Below, piece by piece: positions 59,363-64,000 of a DNA stretch of 64,000 nucleotides (positions are counted from its first letter, which is position 1; every line of letters starts with the position of its first letter). The translations under genes and the position numbers were made by a program. The stretch lies in assembly GCA_001949185.1 (NCBI GenBank), contig BDGG01000015.1:910314-974313 (forward strand), read 5' to 3'. Under the pieces are notes generated by a model, which had not been told where the DNA came from, made no database searches, and saw only the letters and a program-made list of their open reading frames with translations. This DNA is from Ramazzottius varieornatus (lineage: Eukaryota; Tardigrada; Eutardigrada; Parachela; Ramazzottiidae).

Positions 59363-60742
59363 GGTTTAATTTGTTGCTGAACATTCTGCCTTTCCTGTGA
59401 TATTGTTTTGTTAACTTTAACATACACGGTGTCGAAGTATCCTCAACGAGAGAGAACAGAACCCAAGCTCTACGTTTGTTTCTTTTAGCGTATGAAATCC
59501 TAACGCACGCTCCATAATTGTAACGTTTTGTCTCCCCTGCCGAGTTGTCCGCCCGTACACATTCTCGCAGCGACCAAGAGTTCGCGACCTGCAAAGGTTC
59601 AGTCGGGGTTACTTCCCTGTCTATCACAACTAGATGATTTCTGCGGGACCGATGTATTCGAAGCGTAAGCTCTTCAGAAGACGGAGGATCTATCTACTCA
59701 TGCAATTTCTCTGGAGATGAATCGAGGACTTATTCAGGAAGTTGGCCTAGTTGGGCCGAGCCAAGTCATGTGGATTGCTCCCTACCGGAAGTAGCTCTGA
59801 CCAAAACGCACGTTGGTGAACGTACAGCTGATTGATTTGATTAGGACGATTACTTCACATTTCGCAAACTAGCGATCGTGGTTGATTAATCTTCGAGAAA
59901 ATTATTTCAAGATTGTCAACTTCGTAAACTGTTTATGAATCAGGTGTGATAATTGCTCCACTCCTTCCATTGAATCCATTCTACGATGGATGCGGGACGC
60001 TATCGTCAGTGAGTCAAGTTGTGTTATTGCCGATTGTGCTGTCGCTGGGGAAGTGCTGACTGCGGACAACGGAGTGGTGAGTGACGTCGAGGGAAAAATG
60101 CGACGTTGACACTTGACAGCAGACAGTCTTCCAGAATTCAAAGCAATTCATCTGAGTGGGATATTTAGCGTCAGACCCTGGAAGGATTGATCGGACTTGA
60201 CAGTTGAACCTTCCACGGACCGTAACAGCAGTCTTTAGCCATCTCGTAGTCGATCGGAAACTCATCTCTTCATCGCGAGCGTGAGTAATTCCACCTCTGC
60301 TAATTCGAACTTCAACGCCATCGTAGGAGACATTCTTCGTGTATTCATTAAGAGACATCTGCCATGTGTTTACTTTTAGATTTTGAACTCGAAGGGCGCT
60401 TGCGTTCTGGTGGAAGACAGGAAACATCCCCAGGATTTCCAGGCTCGGTCAGTCTATAGCTCGCCCGCCATTGTCTGTTAGTTGCTAAAGCATGACTTGA
60501 ACAGGTATGTTTATCATAATTATGCTTGGCTAGCTCATGGATAGGGTCCATCTATCTATGGGTACCGAGGTGGACTCTGGTAGGATGTGCGCTTCTTTGG
60601 TTTGCAGGCTTCCTCTCCGGACAATATACGAGTTCTCGATCAAGATTTCCTTCTCAAGATTCGCGCTACTCTTCGGGCATTTCTCTCTATACTTTTCCAC
60701 ACGTCGTCGGGCAGAACAGCTCTTTTCACGAGCACATTCGAG
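59363..60742. other. Spacer between MED9 and ARF6
   Basis: About 1.4 kb. One minus-strand frame at 60014-60427 is open for 137 codons but has no recognisable domain. One ACCGGAAGT occurs near 59785. Nothing else stands out. Confidence 0.35.
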
Positions 60743-61933
60743 ATGGGCAAGATGATATCGAAAATCTTCGGCGGTAAAGAGATGCGAATTCTGATGCTTG
60801 GGTAATTTTTTTCTTCATATTGATCGTAATTACAGTCCATGAGCGATCAGATCTTTTAAATCACTTATTTTTTGCAGACTGGACGCCAGCGGGAAGACCA
60901 GTAAGACATTTCAGTTGAAATTAAAGTGCATAAATAATTGAGAAATTGCTCGATCGATATGTGACTTTGTTTGCAGCAATATTGTACAAATTGAAACTGA
61001 ACGGCCACAGCATCACCACAATCCCAACGGTCGGCTTCAATGTCGAAACAATCTCCTTCAAAAAGTTCCGCATGTCAGTGTGGGTAAGTCGCACATAGAT
61101 TAGTTGGTCTTACTGAACGAGTTTCTATAGAAGCGTCGTCAAAGTTATTTTTCATGAAGTCAAACGGTGAACCAACTCAACAATATCGTCCCTCCAAGTG
61201 GCGCACGCCTCAGCTATAAACACCGAAGACGTGCGCCACTTCAGACGATCTTATGCAGTTTATTTGCCGAGCTCTCGTTCATGTTTTCATCTTTTCTGTT
61301 ACGTTTAGGACGTGGGCGGACAAGACAAGATTCGGCCCCTATGGAGACACTACTTCACCGGAACTCAGGGTTTGATCTTCGTGGTGGATTGTGCGGACCA
61401 CGATCGGATCAACGAAGCCCGGCAGGAATTCCATAAAATAGTTAACGACCGCGAAATGGTCGACGCCATAATACTTGTGTTTGCCAATAAGCAGGTAAGT
61501 CAACACGCAACAAAAGTGATATACTGTGTGTTCGTGATGCACAACTTTTGATGTTCTTAGGATCTTCCGAACGCCATAAAGCCTCATGATCTCCAAGAAC
61601 GGCTAGGCTTAACGAGGCTGCAAAACCGAATCTGGTACGTCCAACCCTGCTGTGCGGCATCCGGCGACGGACTTCTGGAAGGACTGACATGGTTAACCTC
61701 AAATTATAAACAGTAAGTATGGTGCGGATTTCTTCTTTGAAATTCAGCGTAGAATTTCGAAGGTTTGAAAGTGAGATAAAGGAGTCTTTCAAGTACCTGC
61801 ATACGTAAAATCAGTATTTTACGTTGGTTCGCTGTATGCAGATGCTGGCAAACAGTTAGTATTTTGGTATTTGGCTAATTTCTTTCTTCTTCCTCTTTTT
61901 TGCAGGGCGATGAAAGAGGCATCAAATCACTAA
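60743..61933 (+). CDS. ARF6: ADP-ribosylation factor 6
   Basis: Small GTPase of endocytic recycling and cortical actin at the plasma membrane. Six exons (60743-60801, 60878-60900, 60977-61083, 61309-61494, 61561-61712, 61906-61933) join in frame to 184 aa; human is 175. Start [16 protein letters not shown] gives the Gly2 myristoylation site. G1 is GLDASGKT (Ser for the usual second Ala), encoded mostly by a 23-base exon. Switch I is PTVGFNVET, switch [18 protein letters not shown]-like, G4 NKQD and G5 CCAASGD. The last 28-base exon adds the tail QAMKEASNH after the usual end TSNYK. Intron 3 holds CAAGTGGCGCAC copy 15 and intron 5 a CCTGCATAC hairpin. Confidence 0.97.
61172..61280. repeat. CAAGTGGCGCAC hairpin element, copy 15 (one unit)
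   Basis: In ARF6 intron 3. Arms CCAAGTGGCGCACGC and GACGTGCGCCACTT; right end GTTTATTTGCCGAGCTC. Confidence 0.82.
61793..61850. repeat. CCTGCATAC hairpin in ARF6 intron 5
   Basis: GTACCTGCATACG pairs with CTGTATGCAGATG. The middle also holds the small palindrome GTAAAATCAGTATTTTAC. Confidence 0.7.
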
Positions 61934-62861
61934 AGTTTTCTCGTTTCCTAATGAATTACCTTTCAGTTCCTAATGAATCATTCTTGAATTCTAGTTTGCG
62001 TGGAATGTGATGCCAATCCAGGGACGGGTAGGAGTATTTGTACTGGCACCATCGTCCAGTTTGTAACGACGGTCGAGTGCGAGCTAGCTAACGAGTCTTT
62101 TGTGTAATTTGAAATTTTCGACGTTTTCTGCTCGATATTTGGGCGGTTGATGGCGGTTCGGCTAATTTCAAGGTTCTGAAAACATTCCTGATATGAATTT
62201 ATGAAAATATGCTCGGTATGATTAAATCATAGCGCGACCAGAAAGATGTTGGTTGGGGGATAAACTAACATTGACCGTTGTCAGTGTTTGTTTTGAGAAT
62301 TGAGTTGAGCGGAAAGTTATTGATTCATTATAGAGGATATGTCCTAGATTAAGGCTCTTCATCAGTTTACAGCGCAGCGCTTGAATCTTGATCGGATGCT
62401 AGTGCTGGTCCTTCCGCTGTACCAATTGATCGAGCGGAACTTCTAGCGTTATGCAGTACTTGAGAGCAATCATCATTCAGAAGAGAATAGATTAGGAATT
62501 TATGGGCGTTGTAAGGCGATGGTGCTTTACAACTTAGACCAATGTGGCGGACATGCTGCATGTGGGCCGTCGAAAGAGACAGGGCGGACATGATGTCGAG
62601 CACTGTGTCGCCTCAGTAGCGCATTTCCGACTAGTGGCGGTTCTTCCTCCAACGGTACGTGAGAAAACTATTAAAAGCCGCTTTTTTCCATAATTTTCTT
62701 TGGTTGTTGCTCTGCGTTATCCAGTCGTCTAATCCATCGTGGGTTTTACAGCGCCCGGCACCAACTCTGCGAGGCTGTAAGCTGTGGCTCACTGCTCTGA
62801 GAAGCCATTAGCTGACTTTGCCTGGTGGTGGCTTCCAGCTTTCATCTCTCGTTTCTTGACC
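61934..62861. other. Spacer between ARF6 and the M13 protease
   Basis: About 0.9 kb with no recognised gene, repeat or RNA. Confidence 0.4.
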
Positions 62862-64000
62862 ATGACAGGTCGGGCCGATGGACAAGGAAGTTGCCGGTGG
62901 AGGACTCTGTGTCTAGCTATCTTCCTACGTGAGTCGAACCCACTACCAATTATTACCCCTGCCAGAGTTTGTCCTTCCTTCTGGTCGGTGGTTGCTGTCG
63001 TGTTGATATTGACGATGGTTTATTCGATGTTGACAAAGACTTCGACGTTTATTTGACCTCAGTTTTTTTTTTCGTTCTGGCGACAGATGTTATTGCTAAT
63101 GGCTCGTCGATGGTCATCGAGCACATAACACCGCGCCTACAGATACCTGTCCAACCTGCGATGCTGAAACAGCCGTCGGCTAACCTGACAGCGGAAGCGA
63201 ACAATGATGTACAGCGCAACAACACCATCGCTGATCTTGACCATCTGACCATTAGTAAGTAACCCTAGATCCAATCAAGTGGCAGTCAAAAGCCACCGCT
63301 CGTTTTTTCAATGAGATGATTGCTTCATCTGCCGCTAAAATTTCCGGGGGTATGTCTCTGAGGCCTTGGGGGCAAAAGAAAAGCCAGTGTACAGAATTTT
63401 GATGTGAAAGTTTTTAGAACGAGATAAGAATGATAAAGTGTTACTGTCATGAAGAATCCCACGCATGCTATTGCTCGGCGCGGAAAGCGAGCATTGCGTG
63501 ACAGACCTTTCGACCGACGAACTTGCAAAGCGTAGCGGTGTAAGATGGACAAATTGTTGTAGAGCTTGATGGTGGGCCAGTATATTCATCCAGAAAGAGA
63601 CAGCTGAACAGCTTTAGAGTTGTCCAAATAAACCGTAGGTAAAGAGAGATCTTTTTACGGTGATCAACTTGGGTTCCTTGCAGGTGCCGACATCGGAGAA
63701 CCCATTTCGACACCACCTAGCATCACTACCACCACCACCGCAGAAAGCAATGCCACCATCTGTACCAGCCCGGACTGCTACCGAATCGGTAATGGTCTCT
63801 GGCACTTTTCCTGGTCGTTAGTAGCTCCAACAAAGTTTGCCTGTTTATTTAGCTCGCTCCATGGCCAAAGCAATGAATGTGTCCATCGACCCATGTCAAG
63901 ACTTTTACGATTACGCCTGCGGAAACTGGACATCGTACAATCCAATTCCGGGTATAACTGCATGGGCTGGTCTGATTGTGACTTTATTTATCGGAAGTTC
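62862..64000 (+). CDS. M13 (neprilysin/ECE-like) metalloprotease, 5' end
   Basis: Beginning of a type II membrane zinc peptidase of the neprilysin family, cut by the right edge. Clear exons are 63087-63254, 63684-63788 and 63853-63951, joined in phase 1. They encode a Ser/Thr- and Asn-rich stalk, then the start of the ectodomain: CTSPDCYRIARSMAKAMN, then DPCQDFYDYACGNW. This is the diagnostic Cys-containing opening of M13 proteases. Upstream, an ATG at 62862 begins a frame with a hydrophobic segment WSVVAVVLILTMVY that suits the membrane anchor, but I could not fix the junction between it and 63087. The HExxH zinc site would lie beyond the window. The exact subfamily cannot be told. Confidence 0.85.

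Noticed and set aside
1-64000. CRISPR arrays, bacterial operons or ribosome binding sites
   Set aside because: The sequence is clearly eukaryotic with spliced genes. The regularly recurring repeats are dispersed palindromic elements, not direct repeats with unique spacers.

Overview
The window is nuclear DNA from a gene-dense invertebrate animal. Nearly every recognisable gene is split by short introns of about 40 to 400 bases with GT-AG ends. The set is metazoan: GABA-B receptor, chondroitin synthase, heparan sulfate 2-O-sulfotransferase, a calponin-family protein, SUCO, Mediator MED9 and the RalGAP beta subunit. A defensin-like peptide and a secreted Cys-rich protein of the argos/scoloptoxin-11 type point to a panarthropod. 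About twenty genes in 64 kb, middling GC and small introns would suit a tardigrade or another compact-genome panarthropod, but this is inference and the species is not identified.

Layout. 1-8.2 kb: first exon of a GABBR2-like receptor (-), inverted-repeat elements and a broken RRM-protein copy (-). 8.4-10.1 kb: a CSalpha-beta defensin-like peptide (+) and the E2 enzyme UBE2A/RAD6 (-). 10.7-18.3 kb: the ribosome-biogenesis GTPase EFL1 (+), whose 3.1-kb last intron holds a complete antisense gene for a secreted Cys-rich protein. 18.6-21.9 kb: chondroitin sulfate synthase (-). 23.7-26.4 kb: a GPI-anchored Ly6-type protein and the PP2A activator PTPA (both +). 26.8-27.8 kb: calponin/transgelin (-). 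31.1-35.9 kb: HS2ST1 and exosome subunit EXOSC9/RRP45 (both -). 36.3-43.0 kb: a coiled-coil hypothetical, SUCO and an unidentified protein (all +), with a small membrane protein (-) among them. 43.6-49.6 kb: BCAT and DDX10 (both -). 50.1-51.7 kb: an RRM protein with two in-frame TAG codons (+), a likely paralog of the broken 6-7 kb copy. 52-57.8 kb: RALGAPB in 17 exons (-). 58.6-64 kb: MED9, ARF6 and the 5' end of an M13 neprilysin-like protease (all +).

The genes are mostly unrelated housekeeping genes packed closely, often head-to-head (UBE2A/EFL1, RALGAPB/MED9) or tail-to-tail (EFL1/CHSY, PTPA/calponin). CHSY and HS2ST1 share a theme, glycosaminoglycan synthesis in the Golgi. EFL1, DDX10 and EXOSC9 share another, ribosome and RNA processing.

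The strongest unexplained signals are repetitive. A hairpin element with arms CAAGTGGCGCACG/CGTGCGCCACTTG occurs at 15 loci, often as two tandem hairpins, and 13 of the 15 lie inside introns. A second hairpin family is built on CCTGCATAC/GTATGCAGG. The 9-mer ACTTCCGGT/ACCGGAAGT is strongly over-represented in exons, introns and spacers alike. Exon limits were set by hand from splice signals and phase. Where a whole set of exons closes in frame to a stop, I trust it.
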